Shown in pieces: positions 1 to 8,534 of a stretch of DNA of 45,767 nt (position 1 is its first letter; each line of letters begins with the position of its first letter). Source of the stretch: Streptomyces fuscigenes (GTDB lineage Bacteria; Actinomycetota; Actinomycetes; Streptomycetales; Streptomycetaceae); the NCBI RefSeq assembly GCF_021556455.1, contig NZ_JAKGCV010000009.1, forward strand, positions 1 through 45,767. The letters run 5' to 3'. The translations under genes and the position numbers were made by a program. The notes below the pieces were generated by a model that saw nothing but the letters and a program-made list of their open reading frames with translations, was not told the DNA's origin and made no database searches.

Positions 1-115
1 CGCGGGCGGACCGGGCGCCGGAGCCGCGGACGGCGGCCAGGGCGCCGGGGCGCTCGAAACAGCCGCAGCGGCTGGACGCGGTAGCGCAGGACCAGGGAGC
101 GGTCCGGCCGGCGGC

Positions 116-1654
116 GTGGCCACTCGTCCCGGGGCGGGCGCGGGCGCCGGGACCGCGGACGCGGGCGACGAGGGCTACAGCAAGGACCTCAAGTCCCGCC
201 ACATCAACATGATCGCGATCGGCGGCGCCATCGGCACCGGCCTCTTCCTCGGAGCGGGCGGCCGACTGGTCTCGGCCGGACCCGCCCTGGCCCTCGCCTA
301 CGCGGTCTGCGGGCTCTTCGCGTTCTTCGTGGTGCGCGCGCTGGGCGAACTGGTGCTCCACCGGCCCTCCTCCGGCTCCTTCGTCTCGTACGCCCGTGAG
401 TTCTTGGGCGAGAAGGGCGCCTACACGGCCGGCTGGATGTACTTCATGAACTGGTCGACCACCGGCATCGCCGACATCACGGCCGTCGCGCTGTACGTGC
501 ACTACTGGGGCATGTTCACGTCGGTGCCCCAGTGGCTGCTGGCGCTGTTCGCGCTGGCCGTGGTGCTGTCGATCAACCTCATCTCGGTGAAGATCTTCGG
601 CGAGATGGAGTTCTGGTTCGCGATCATCAAGGTCTCGGCCCTGGTCGTGTTCCTGGCCATCGGCGTGTTCCTGCTGGTCACACAGCACCCCGTGGGCGGC
701 AGGACGCCCGGCTTCGACATCATCACCAGCCACGGCGGCATCTTCCCGACGGGAGTGCTGCCGGTCGTGATCGTGCTCCAGGGCGTCGTCTTCGCCTACT
801 CGGCCGTCGAACTCATCGGCGTCACGGCGGGCGAGACCGCCGAACCGCAGAAGATCGTGCCGCGTGCCGTGAACTCGATCATGTGGCGCGTCATGGTCTT
901 CTACGTGGGTTCGGTCGTCCTCCTTGCCCTGCTCGTCCCGTACACCGGGTTCCATTCCGGGCAGAGCCCCTTCGTGACGGTGCTGTCGAAGATCGGCGTA
1001 CCGGCCGCGGGCGGCGTGATGAACCTCGTCGTGCTGACCGCGGCCATGTCCAGCCTCAACTCGGGCCTCTACTCGACCGGGCGCATCCTGCGCTCGATGG
1101 CCATGGCGGGCTCGGCGCCGCGCTTCACCGGCCGGATGAACCGGCACCAGGTCCCCTACGGCGGGATCCTGCTGACCGCCTCCGTCTGCATCCTGGGCGT
1201 CGGCCTCAACTACGTGGTGCCCGGCGAGGCCTTCGAGATCGTCCTGAACATCGCGTCACTCGGCGTACTGACGGCGTGGGGCATGATCATGATCTGCCAC
1301 CTGGTCTTCGTGAACCGGTCCAAGAAGGGGCTCGTCACACGTCCCTCGTACCGGCTGCCCGGATCCCCCTGGGTGGAGCTCCTGACCCTGGCGTTCCTCG
1401 CCGGAGTCCTGGTGCTGATGTGGTTCGACAAGCCCATCGGCCGCAACACGATCCTCATCGTCCCCATCGTCGCGGCCGCACTGGTGGCGGGCTGGTTCCG
1501 CGTACGCGGCCGGATCGCCGCACGCACCGACGGCGGACAGGACCGGGGCGCCGGCGGCCCGGGTGCCGGCGGCCCGGGTGCGGGCGGTCCGGGTGCGGGC
1601 GGTCCGGGTGCGGGCGCCGACGACCGCGGTGGCGCGGGAGCCCCGGCGGCCTGA
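116..1654 (+). CDS. Amino acid permease (APC family), start uncertain
   Basis: Predicted inner-membrane amino acid/proton symporter. After a short polar N-terminus, the segment [13 protein letters not shown] near residues 37-49 is the conserved first-helix motif of the AAT/APC permeases (GabP, AnsP, AroP, LysP relatives), and about 12 hydrophobic helices follow to residue 465. Motifs such as [19 protein letters not shown] (around 225-240, read here as [15 protein letters not shown]) and the length (512 aa) fit the family. The substrate cannot be told. The C-terminus is a low-complexity Gly-Ala-Pro tail built from a 15-bp tandem repeat. The reading frame is open upstream to the left edge of the window with no better start codon visible and only a poor Shine-Dalgarno (about 16 nt away), so the true start may lie outside the window. 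Confidence 0.85.
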   Translation: MATRPGAGAGAGTADAGDEGYSKDLKSRHINMIAIGGAIGTGLFLGAGGRLVSAGPALALAYAVCGLFAFFVVRALGELVLHRPSSGSFVSYAREFLGEKGAYTAGWMYFMNWSTTGIADITAVALYVHYWGMFTSVPQWLLALFALAVVLSINLISVKIFGEMEFWFAIIKVSALVVFLAIGVFLLVTQHPVGGRTPGFDIITSHGGIFPTGVLPVVIVLQGVVFAYSAVELIGVTAGETAEPQKIVPRAVNSIMWRVMVFYVGSVVLLALLVPYTGFHSGQSPFVTVLSKIGVPAAGGVMNLVVLTAAMSSLNSGLYSTGRILRSMAMAGSAPRFTGRMNRHQVPYGGILLTASVCILGVGLNYVVPGEAFEIVLNIASLGVLTAWGMIMICHLVFVNRSKKGLVTRPSYRLPGSPWVELLTLAFLAGVLVLMWFDKPIGRNTILIVPIVAAALVAGWFRVRGRIAARTDGGQDRGAGGPGAGGPGAGGPGAGGPGAGADDRGGAGAPAA

Positions 1655-1745
1655 CAGAAGCGGAGCCGGGGGCGAGGTCCGTCAAGGGCACGGAGGGATC
1701 GGAATGGCGGATGCCCCTCCCCGCGGGGCGGCGAGGGGCGCCTAA

Positions 1746-1762
1746 GACGCCGTTTCTTATGG
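1746..1762 (+). repeat. IS left terminal inverted repeat
   Basis: GACGCCGTTTCTTATGG pairs with the reverse complement of 3265-3281 with two mismatches. It is preceded by TAA, which is repeated after the right end. Confidence 0.75.
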
Positions 1763-2594
1763 CTCGATCGCTCGTTGAGCTGTGCATGACGAATCTGGTT
1801 GAGCGGCTTGTGCCGGATGAGTTGTGGGTGCTGTTCCGGCGGGTGGTGCCGCCCACGGAAGTGAAGCGTCCGCAGGGCGGAGGCCGCCGTCGGGCTGGCG
1901 ACCGTGAGGTTTTGGCCGCGGTCATCTTCGTGGCCACCTCGGGTTGCACTTGGAGGCAGCTCCCGCCAGTGTTCGGCCCAGCCTGGCAGACGGTCTACCG
2001 GCGGTTCGCCAAGTGGAGCGCGGATCGGGTCTGGGCCCGTCTCCACCGGGTAGTACTGGACGAACTCGGGGCGCGGGGCGAGCTGGACTGGTCGCGGTGC
2101 GCGATCGACTCCGTCAGCGTCCGGGCGGCAAAAGGGGGCTTCTGACGGGACCGAATCCGACCGACCGAGGCAAGTTGGGATCGAAAATCCATCTGGTCAC
2201 CGACCGGAACGGCCTGCCGCTGTCACTCGGCGTCTCCGGTGCCAACATGCACGACAGCCAGGGACTGGAACCGCTCATCCGCGGAATCCCACCCACCCGT
2301 TCCCGTCGCGGCCCGCGCCGCAGGCGGCCGGCGAAGCTGCATGCGGACAAGGGCTACGACTACGACCACCTGCGACAATGGCTCCGTTCACGCGGCATAC
2401 GCCACCGCATCGCCCGCAAGGGGGTCGAGTCCTCCACCCGGCTCGGCCGCCACCGCTGGGTCGTCGAACGAACCGTGTCCTGGCTGGCCGGCTGCCGACG
2501 CCTGCACCGCCGCTACGAACGCAAGCCCGAGCATTTTCTTGCCTTCGTTGGCATAGCGGCCCTGCGCATCTGCTTCCTTCGGCTGATGTGCTGA
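1759..2594 (+). CDS. IS5-family transposase, two frames joined by programmed -1 frameshift
   Basis: DDE transposase of the IS5/IS427-like group. The first frame (from ATG 1759, or ATG 1786) holds the N-terminal DUF4096-type domain with LVPDELW, GDREVLAAVIFVATSGCTWRQLPP and then IDSVSVRAAKGGF, ending at TGA 2143-2145. The second frame continues with KRGLLTGPNPTDRGKLGSKIHLV, then LHADKGYD and RHRWVVERTVSWL, to TGA at 2594. Catalytic residues are the Asp of IDS, the Asp of HADKGYD and the Glu of VVERT. The frames meet at the A4G5 run near 2130-2138, where a -1 slip on AAA restores the usual family sequence. Two-frame organisation with -1 frameshifting is known for this subgroup, so the break is probably programmed rather than a mutation. 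Confidence 0.85.
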
Positions 2595-2630
2595 GCCGGG
2601 GAATTCGGGCAGGGTGGTGATCCTGAACCG

Positions 2631-3209
2631 TCAAAGCCCCGACGGGCTGCCGGAAAGCCAGTGGGCGTGCCTGTCACGGGTCCGATCCCGTTCCTCAGGC
2701 GTGGTGAGGAAGACGTCCGCGCCCCCGTCGTAGGGGTAGTGAATGCGCCGCATCTGAGTATCGGTGACGAAGACTCCCGCTACCTTGTCGTCGGCGATGT
2801 CACGGAGCAGCTCGTCGAGGCAGCCATGTCGCCAGGGTCGGCGGGCGGCAAAAAGATGGCAGTAGGTACGGAACTCCGGGTCAGGGTCGTCCTCCACCAG
2901 CAGGCTCTGCCAGTAGCCAGCGCCAGGCTGGAACGGTGGAACCTCGGCTTCGGTCGTCCAGACCGGCGTGATCACGTACACATCCCCACCGGCAAACAAC
3001 TCATCGAGGATTGTGTTGTACCGCCCCAGGACGATGGCGTACTCGGTCTCGTTTTCTGCGTATCGCTTCGACTCCGGCAGGCTGTGGAAGCGCACCCAGA
3101 CATCCCGGTACGGGCCGCGGAGCTTGTACCCAACCGGCGGGCAGTCGGGCCAACGCCGCTGCCACAGGTCCGTCAAGACCGTCCGTACGCCTCCAAACAC
3201 CTGCCTCAC
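2631..3209 (-). CDS. DUF3885-like protein, passenger inside the IS
   Basis: About 192 residues, apparently intact. It contains LWQRRWPDCPPVGYKLR, DVWVRFHSLPESKRYAEN, LGRYNTILDELFAGGDVYVIT, a DDPDPEF segment and a C-terminal PYDGGADVFL. I recognise this as the family usually labelled DUF3885: small soluble proteins of unknown function in many actinobacteria and firmicutes. The GTG at 3209 is chosen because GAGAGG lies a few bases upstream; an in-frame ATG at 3245 would give 204 residues. The gene converges on the transposase, ending 37 bp from its stop, and its start lies 56 bp inside the right inverted repeat, so the whole gene with room for a promoter is within the element. No catalytic motif is evident. 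Confidence 0.7.
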   Translation of the reverse strand: MRQVFGGVRTVLTDLWQRRWPDCPPVGYKLRGPYRDVWVRFHSLPESKRYAENETEYAIVLGRYNTILDELFAGGDVYVITPVWTTEAEVPPFQPGAGYWQSLLVEDDPDPEFRTYCHLFAARRPWRHGCLDELLRDIADDKVAGVFVTDTQMRRIHYPYDGGADVFLTTPEERDRTRDRHAHWLSGSPSGL

Positions 3210-3264
3210 TCGTCCTCTCGGGCATGAGCTCCTGTCGACGATCATGATGCCCGGCACCCACCCA

Positions 3265-3281
3265 CCAAGAGAAACGGCGTC
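3265..3281 (-). repeat. IS right terminal inverted repeat
   Basis: The minus-strand reading GACGCCGTTTCTCTTGG matches the left repeat at 15 of 17 positions. It is followed by TAA at 3282-3284. Confidence 0.75.
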
Positions 3282-3286
3282 TAAGG

Positions 3287-3787
3287 CCCGCCCGGTCGGC
3301 TCCGGACAGTGCGCCGGGTTCTGCCGTGCCTCCTGCGGATCGCGTTGCCCCTCGGTCCGACCTTTCTCGGACTCCTCTCGGTCTCCTCTCGGACTCCTCT
3401 CGGACCTGAGCCAACGCTCGCCCGGCCCGCCCCGGGCCTGCCCGGTCCGCTCGGCACCACCCGGTCCGCTCCGTCCTGCCCGGACCGGACCGGTTGAACG
3501 CGAGCCGGGCCGGCTGAGCGCGATCCGGACTGGCTCACTCGTGCTCGGAAGGGCTGAGCGCGATCCGGACTGGCTCGGCCGTGTTCGGAAGGGCTGAGCG
3601 CTAGCCGGACCGGCTCGGCCCCGCGCAGTTCGGCTCAGCCCGCGGACCGGCTGAGCCCCGCCCGGTCCAGCTGAGCGCCATCCGGGCCGCATCAGCCCTG
3701 CCCCGTCTCGGCCCCGCCCGGATCGTCTCAGCCTCACCCTGCGGCGGCTGAGCGCCCCCGGGCCGGCTCGACTCCGGCCAGGTCGGC
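3287..3787. repeat. Gene-free spacer with 11-bp and 40-bp tandem repeats
   Basis: No gene is supported here. An 11-bp unit (TCTCGGACTCC and variants) repeats about four times at 3365-3405. A 40-bp unit beginning GGCTGAGCGCGATCCGGAC starts at 3512, 3552 and 3592, after which degenerate copies of GGCTGAGCGC and GGCTCGGCC continue to about 3790. The long minus-strand open frame through this stretch is an extension of the passenger-gene frame and has low-complexity Arg/Gly/Ser composition, so I do not call it coding. Confidence 0.75.
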
Positions 3788-4612
3788 TCAGACGCTGCTC
3801 AGCCCAGCGTGGTGCATCTTCGCTACGTTCGTGCGCCATACGAGTTCGTCGTTGAATCCGCCCCCGAGATCCGGCAGTTCCGCGATGTCCTCGTCGGGCA
3901 GCACCGGCGGAACGCCGTGCGCGTTCGCACTGAGGGTGATCTTGGCCAGCGCGTCCAGATTCAACGCCCGTACCACCGCCTCCTGCACCGTCGCACCCGT
4001 GGCGACGATGCCATGCCCGCGCAGAATGCAGGCCGGCCGGTCGCCGAGCGCCTCGGCCAGCTCCTTCCCCAGGTCGGCCCGGGTGACAAGGACCCCGCGG
4101 GGGTAAACAGGTATGCCGCCCAGTGCCATCCGCATCGCGGGGATGTTGTACGCACCGACGATCGGCCGCAGTTCGAGGCCACCCAGGTCAGCCGCGACAA
4201 CCGACGGGGGATGCACGTGCACCACCGCGCGCACGTCGAGGCGGGCCTTCAGCACCTCCTGATGGATCGGGAGTTCATTGGGCGCCTTCGTGCCCTCGGG
4301 CAGCCCCGACGGCGTGCCACCCAGCGGAACCCGGTGCACATCACTCCGCCCGGTGAACAACAGTCCCCGCTCGCCCGCTCCCCGGCACCGTACGTACAGC
4401 ATGTCGGGATCTTCCGCGTCCCGCAGGCTGATGTGGCCGAGGATGTCCTCGGCCAGGCCCTGGAACGCGAGGATGCGACAGCCCAACGCGATCAGCTCCG
4501 CCGGATCCGTGGATCCCGCGCGATCCGCGACGGGATCGCGCACCGTGCTCGTCTCCGTGTGCGTGCCCGTGGGGACGACCGTAGCGCCCGTGGCGTCTGC
4601 AGGAAGGCTCAT
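3788..4612 (-). CDS. Class II aldolase/adducin family protein
   Basis: Probable zinc-dependent aldolase or epimerase-like enzyme of the FucA/AraD superfamily, 274 residues. After about 35 variable residues the core reads ELIALGCRILAFQGLAEDILGHISLR (typical N-terminal helix and GHIS loop). HVHPPSVVA follows (metal ligands His-x-His near residue 140), then a proline/glycine-rich region and LRGHGIVATG near 205, which supplies the third zinc histidine. This is the pattern of sugar-phosphate aldolases and of decarboxylating or adducin-like relatives, so the substrate cannot be assigned. ATG at 4612 has GAAGAG about 9 nt upstream. Monocistronic; a GAAGAA-AC-TTCTTC inverted repeat lies just upstream. 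Confidence 0.85.
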   Translation of the reverse strand: MSLPADATGATVVPTGTHTETSTVRDPVADRAGSTDPAELIALGCRILAFQGLAEDILGHISLRDAEDPDMLYVRCRGAGERGLLFTGRSDVHRVPLGGTPSGLPEGTKAPNELPIHQEVLKARLDVRAVVHVHPPSVVAADLGGLELRPIVGAYNIPAMRMALGGIPVYPRGVLVTRADLGKELAEALGDRPACILRGHGIVATGATVQEAVVRALNLDALAKITLSANAHGVPPVLPDEDIAELPDLGGGFNDELVWRTNVAKMHHAGLSSV

Positions 4613-4906
4613 GACAGCAACTCTTCTGCTCTGAAGAAACTTCTTCTTTCGCTGTGCACGCTGCCACCACCCCTTTCACTGGTCAAGAACGCCGTCTCAC
4701 GCCCGCATCAGGACGGCTGCCAACACGGGCACGGCCCGCGATGGCCGGGTGGGCATGGACTCGGCGGCCACGTAGAGTGCGGTCGGTATCTGGCGCCAGG
4801 CCTCTGTCGGCACCTCACCGGTGTCCGCCCCACCCCCGACCGATCCATGCCGATGCAGCCGCACGACACCCCACCGTTCCGGCACGCCTGGCGTGCCGAC
4901 GCCCGC
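4613..4906. promoter_or_regulatory. Spacer with inverted repeat upstream of aldolase
   Basis: 294 bp between the aldolase start and the ligase stop, both on the minus strand. At 4633-4646 GAAGAA-AC-TTCTTC is a perfect 6-bp-arm inverted repeat, about 20 bp upstream of the aldolase ATG in a locally A/T-richer patch, where an operator would sit. Nothing else is recognisable. Confidence 0.35.
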
Positions 4907-5923
4907 TCAGCCGCCGGTGGCCTTCTCGCGCACCACGTCGCCCGGCTCCTTGTCCTCCCGGAGCCCGAGGAAGCGCGGATGACGCAACATGCCGTCCCGG
5001 GTCCACTCCGTGAACCCGATCTGCGCCACCAGCTCCGGCCGTGCCCAGTGCGCGGTGTGCTCACGGACACGATCGGAGAACGGCACGCTGGGCGTGGCCA
5101 GTTCGTCCAGGCGCGCACGGATGTCCCGCAACGTGGCCCGGTCGTATCCCGTGCCGACCTTGCCCGCGTAGCGCAGTCGGGAGCCTTCGTAGTACCCGAT
5201 CAGCAGCGCGCCGAAGCCCGTGCGCGAGCCCCCGGGCTCGGTGAAACCGCCCACGACGAACTCCTGCCCCCGGGCGCACTTCAACTTCAGCCAGTCGCCC
5301 GACCTGCGCGGCTGGTAGCCGCCGGCCGCCCGCTTCGCTATCAGGCCTTCCCAACCCTGTCGGCAGGCCCGCGCCAGCAACTCCTCGCCCCCCTCGTTGC
5401 GGTGCGGCGTGAACCGCAGCGGTGCGTGGTAACTGAGCGCCCGGCGCAGCAGCGACTTCCGCGAACGCAGGGGAAGGCGCGTCACATCGGAACCGTCCAG
5501 GCGCAGGATGTCGAAGACGTAGTACGTCACTGCCACGTGGCTGGCGCGCGCCTTGCGCTCGTCCGTGATCCCGAGCCGCTGCTGAAGGCGGGAGAAGTCC
5601 GTCCGGCCGTGGGAGAACGCCACCACCTCCCCGTCCAGGACGAAGTCCGCCGTGTCCTGGTCCGCCAGAGCGTCCACGATCTCCGGGTAGGTCGCGTTCT
5701 CTCGGAGGCCGTTGCGTGAGAGGAGCCTGGTGCCGCGCTCGTCACGTACGGCCAGCAGCCGGACGCCGTCCAGCTTGCGCTCGAATATCCATCCGCCGGC
5801 GTCGAAGTCGCGACGGTCGCTGAGCGTCGCCAGCATCGGCTGCGCTGCGAGTTCGGCGCCGGACGGCGCCTCGGACAGCAGCCGGCGTTCATCGGGGGAG
5901 AGGGAGGACAGGAGCTCGCTCAT
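4907..5923 (-). CDS. ATP-dependent DNA ligase (LigD ligase-domain type)
   Basis: Seals nicks using an enzyme-adenylate intermediate; this type serves bacterial non-homologous end joining or related repair. 338 residues. The nucleotidyltransferase core contains motif I FERKLDGVRLLA (lysine of KLDG near residue 49), FVLDGEVVAF (motif III region near 95), WEGLIAKRAAGGYQPRRSGDWLKLK (motifs IV-V near 190-215). An OB-fold region follows (EFVVGGFTEPGGSRTGFGALLIGYYEG) and ends with FTEWTRDGMLRHPRFLGLREDKEP, the characteristic LigD C-terminus. No polymerase domain is attached. Its ATG overlaps the stop of the upstream phosphoesterase gene by 4 nt (ATGA), indicating translational coupling. No Ku gene is present in the window. 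Confidence 0.93.
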   Translation of the reverse strand: MSELLSSLSPDERRLLSEAPSGAELAAQPMLATLSDRRDFDAGGWIFERKLDGVRLLAVRDERGTRLLSRNGLRENATYPEIVDALADQDTADFVLDGEVVAFSHGRTDFSRLQQRLGITDERKARASHVAVTYYVFDILRLDGSDVTRLPLRSRKSLLRRALSYHAPLRFTPHRNEGGEELLARACRQGWEGLIAKRAAGGYQPRRSGDWLKLKCARGQEFVVGGFTEPGGSRTGFGALLIGYYEGSRLRYAGKVGTGYDRATLRDIRARLDELATPSVPFSDRVREHTAHWARPELVAQIGFTEWTRDGMLRHPRFLGLREDKEPGDVVREKATGG

Positions 5924-6864
5924 GTGCCACCGCCTCGTGCCGTTGCCGTGCCCGCCCGTGCGCGGCCGGTGGCCCTGGCCTTCGCACTGCTCTTCGTGGC
6001 CTCGCCCTTCCTGTCCTTCCCGCCGCCGTTGCGGGTGTTGATCATGTGGTGGGCGCTGTCCTGCTCACCGTCCTCTTGGGCGACCTGGTTCAGGGTCCGT
6101 CCGGACTGCGCCGACCTGGCTCGGCGGGGATCCGGCGTGTGGGTGCCGTGGCGATCGGCCTTCCTGTCGGCCCGCTTCACGAGGAGCCACGCTTCCTCGC
6201 CGTCGTCCTCGTGGCCCGTGCCTTCCCCGCCCCGGAAGCGGGTGAGTGTGTACCCACCCTGCAGCTTGGGTCCGTCGAGCCAGAAACTGGCGTGTCCCGC
6301 GGCGAGAGCCTTCGCGAAGGAGTCGGCATCAGTTGCCTCGCCGTTCTTTCCGAGCGGCTGGTACGTGCCGGTGTCCCACACGATCACGGTGCCCGCGCCG
6401 TACTGTCCGCCGCCGATGACGCCCTCGTATCCCCGGTACTCCATCGGATGGTCCTCGGTGGGTACCGCAAGCCTCTTGTCCCGGGGGTCCGTGGACGGCC
6501 CCTTCGGCACGGCCCAGGACTTCAGGACACCTCCCACCTCCAAACGGAAGTCGAAGTGCATCCTGCGGGCATCATGAATCTGCACGACGTAGGACAGAGA
6601 CCCGGACGCGCCATCGGCCAGGTCAGGGCCCCTGCGCGACTCTGTTTCCCCTTCCCCTTCCGGCCTCCGTCCGCCGGTCGCGTCTCGGCCATGCGTCGCG
6701 CGCCGGCCCGCGGTCGTCTCAGCCCCGCGGCCCTTGCCCGAACGGCGTGGGCTGCCCCCGTCGTCCCCCTGCTCTCCTCCTGCTGTGCCGCCGCCGCGTG
6801 GCTCTCCTGTGGCGGTGAAATCGCGCTTCTCCCGATACCGCCCCAATGAGTCGTCCCCAGCCAC
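5920..6864 (-). CDS. DNA end-processing 3'-phosphoesterase (LigD PE domain)
   Basis: Stand-alone 3'-phosphoesterase/ribonuclease domain of the LigD family, which trims 3' ends to a ligatable OH. 314 residues. The N-terminal 95 residues are charged and low complexity. The catalytic block IHDARRMHFDFRLEVGGVLKSWAVPKGPS carries the His-x5-His-x-Asp-x-Arg signature, and EDHPMEYRGYEG supplies the second His and Tyr known from Pseudomonas LigD. The C-terminal 110 residues are Lys/Arg/Gly/Ala-rich and disordered-looking, perhaps DNA-contacting. The GTG start at 6864 has a strong AAGGAGG 6 nt upstream. It is the first gene of a two-gene operon with the ligase, so here LigD activities are split into separate chains. 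Confidence 0.88.
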   Translation of the reverse strand: MAGDDSLGRYREKRDFTATGEPRGGGTAGGEQGDDGGSPRRSGKGRGAETTAGRRATHGRDATGGRRPEGEGETESRRGPDLADGASGSLSYVVQIHDARRMHFDFRLEVGGVLKSWAVPKGPSTDPRDKRLAVPTEDHPMEYRGYEGVIGGGQYGAGTVIVWDTGTYQPLGKNGEATDADSFAKALAAGHASFWLDGPKLQGGYTLTRFRGGEGTGHEDDGEEAWLLVKRADRKADRHGTHTPDPRRARSAQSGRTLNQVAQEDGEQDSAHHMINTRNGGGKDRKGEATKSSAKARATGRARAGTATARGGGT

Positions 6865-7224
6865 AGATCCCTCCTTCGACGCAGGTCAAACCCCGAGTAC
6901 CCCGTGAACGTCTTCCTTCTCACCCCGTGCGTGCCGGACGCTAGCGCGCCCCCCGCCGGCCTCACGATGCCGCCGCCCACAGTCCCGCCGCCGGCCCCGC
7001 GATGATCACGCCCACGGTCCGCCGCCGGCCCCGCGAGGCCGCCGCCTACCGCGCGCCACTCCGCAGCCCGCCGACCCGCCACCGGGGCGACGCAGCGGTG
7101 AAGGCACGGGACCCTGCGCCGCCACGCCGGGGGCCCGGCCCGGCAGCAGCACCCTCTCCTGAGCCGAGTCGAGCCGCCTCGACCCCGGGGCCGGTGGGGT
7201 GCCACGCTCCGTAGTGGCGACGTC
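6865..7224. other. Gene-free 360-bp spacer upstream of phosphoesterase gene
   Basis: No coding potential beyond G/C-driven open frames. It must hold the promoter of the PE-ligase operon. A direct repeat of CCGCCGGCCCCGCGA occurs near 6988-7033. No clear -10/-35 could be assigned. Confidence 0.4.
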
Positions 7225-7614
7225 TTACACCACTCCCGTCACGGTCACCGTGACCGAGAGGGACCGGCCCGCGTCGGACTGCTGCTCTCCTGTCGCCGTC
7301 GGTGGATGCTCGAGCTGCGAGGACAGCACCTTGGTGGCGGCGGATGTGGCGGCGGCCCGTACCGCCCGCGTCACGTCCAGAGCGCGGTGCCCCTGCCCGG
7401 TCACCAGTTGAACCGTTATCCGCCATTGCTCCGACTCGGCCTCATAGGCGACTCGCACACCGGAGACCGGGTGAGTCGAGCGGCGCCCCACACCGCGAAC
7501 CACATCGGCGAAGCCGGGCCGAAGAAAAGCGACGCCGTCGATGGCGACAACGGCATCCGCGATCGCCCTGGTCAGATTCCCCGCCAACTCGCGCCTGCCC
7601 GCAGCGTTCACCAT
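7225..7614 (-). CDS. Small Asp23/Gls24-like envelope protein
   Basis: 129-residue protein resembling the Asp23/Gls24 (alkaline shock) fold. An N-terminal helix (GNLTRAIADAVVAIDGVAFLRPGF) is followed by strands VSGVRVAYEAESEQWRITVQLVTG and a helix (ALDVTRAVRAAATSAATKVL), then a strand-rich SLSVTVTVTGVV end. ATG at 7614 overlaps the end of the upstream gene by 7 nt (ATGGTGA), so it is the third gene of the leftward sigma-factor operon. In related clusters such proteins are tethered to the membrane by AmaP-like partners (family knowledge). Family assignment is from fold-like pattern and context, and the sequence is divergent. Confidence 0.65.
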   Translation of the reverse strand: MVNAAGRRELAGNLTRAIADAVVAIDGVAFLRPGFADVVRGVGRRSTHPVSGVRVAYEAESEQWRITVQLVTGQGHRALDVTRAVRAAATSAATKVLSSQLEHPPTATGEQQSDAGRSLSVTVTVTGVV

Positions 7615-8534
7615 CGATGACTCCGTTCTCCTGCCGGGCCGACCCCTCCCAATGGGTCGGCGAACTCGTCGTCCAGGACATCCACGACTGAGACATCTAT
7701 GGCCCGGACACGGATACCGACTGTCTCGTCCGCAGCCGTCGTCACCCGCTCGCGCACGCTTCTTGCCAATTCGGGCACGGTCCACGAGAGCGTCGCGGCC
7801 ACCTCAAGGTAGACGTCGACGGGCCCGCGATCGGGTGTGATGACCATCGGAGCCTGGAAGAACGGGGCCCCGCCCACCGCCCGCGTCGGAACAGTGTCCA
7901 GAGCGCCGCTCTCATCTGCGCTGCCGTTCGGGGTCTCGCTGCTGTGGGTGGCGTCCCGATGCCAGGACGGAGGCGAGTCCGAGTCGTCGAATGCCGCGTC
8001 CTGCCTCGCGGCCGGCCGGATACGGCAACTGCCTGCCCGCACCCCGGGCAGGGCGTCCGCCGCTTTCCGCAGCAGCTTCGCCAGTGCTGCCTCGACGATC
8101 CACGCGTCCTCCTCCGGCTCTCCGAGAGGGAGCGTCCGTCCCGGCCTCAACTCCAACCTCACCACGTCCATCACGCGGGCCGTGACCGACTCGACGCGGC
8201 TGCCGAACGCCTCGTTGTCGCTCCGGCCGGCTGCGGCTTCGAAGTCGCGGTCTGCTGTCTCATCGGCGGCGACGAGATCCTGCAGGGCCTGGAGGCGGTC
8301 GAGTGCGGCCGCGCAGTGCGGGCATCCGGCCACATGGAGGTCGGAGTCCGCCTGCTCCGCATCCCATGCCTGCCACAGCAACGCCAGTGAACGGCCGCAG
8401 GGCAGCAGCTCGTCCCCGTTCACGTCTCCGTCCATGAAGCGATCACCCTCCCGGATCGGGCTTTCAGCGGCACCTTGGCCACCTTCGTGGACCGGGCCCC
8501 CGTCCCACGACGGCCGGTTCCTCTTCATCGCCAT
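7608..8534 (-). CDS. Zinc-finger anti-sigma-like protein fused to Asp23-type domain
   Basis: 308 residues. Residues about 40-85 contain LLPCGRSLALLWQAWD and LHVAGCPHCAAAL, giving the His-x3-Cys-x2-Cys motif of ZAS-type anti-sigma factors. No transmembrane helix is seen. Residues about 110-180 (SRVESVTARVMDVVRLELRPGRTLPLGEPEEDAWIVEAALAKLLRKAADALPGV) and the C-terminal half (VDVYLEVAATLSWTVPELARSVRERVTTAADETVGIRVRAIDVSVVDVLDDE) resemble Asp23/Gls24 units. The start overlaps the end of the ECF sigma gene (ATG 8534, alternative ATG 8528 overlapping its stop as ATGA). This is the expected place for a cognate anti-sigma factor. Sigma binding is inferred from the motif and neighbour only. Confidence 0.75.
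   Translation of the reverse strand: MAMKRNRPSWDGGPVHEGGQGAAESPIREGDRFMDGDVNGDELLPCGRSLALLWQAWDAEQADSDLHVAGCPHCAAALDRLQALQDLVAADETADRDFEAAAGRSDNEAFGSRVESVTARVMDVVRLELRPGRTLPLGEPEEDAWIVEAALAKLLRKAADALPGVRAGSCRIRPAARQDAAFDDSDSPPSWHRDATHSSETPNGSADESGALDTVPTRAVGGAPFFQAPMVITPDRGPVDVYLEVAATLSWTVPELARSVRERVTTAADETVGIRVRAIDVSVVDVLDDEFADPLGGVGPAGERSHRW

Larger units (their letters stand above)
1746..3281 (+). mobile_element. IS5-family insertion sequence with apparent passenger gene
   Basis: About 1,536 bp bounded by imperfect terminal inverted repeats: left 1746-1762 and right 3265-3281 match at 15 of 17 positions, and the outer 12 bases (GACGCCGTTTCT) are identical. Both ends are flanked by TAA (1743-1745 and 3282-3284), a plausible 3-bp target duplication of the TNA kind known from the IS1031/IS427 branches of IS5. 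Inside are a frameshifted transposase on the plus strand and a convergent minus-strand gene of the DUF3885 type. No second copy of the right repeat lies directly after the transposase, so the passenger seems to be part of the element. Most IS5 relatives with this transposase are only about 0.85-0.95 kb (family knowledge). It lies between the permease and the aldolase without breaking a recognisable gene. Confidence 0.75.

Noticed and set aside
3809..5719. 636-codon open frame on the plus strand opposite the aldolase and ligase
   Set aside because: Runs through two convincing minus-strand enzymes with catalytic motifs; its product is Arg/Pro/His-rich without a domain.
6046..6849. Plus-strand frame opposite the phosphoesterase gene
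   Set aside because: The minus-strand frame carries the full LigD phosphoesterase motif set; the plus frame has none.
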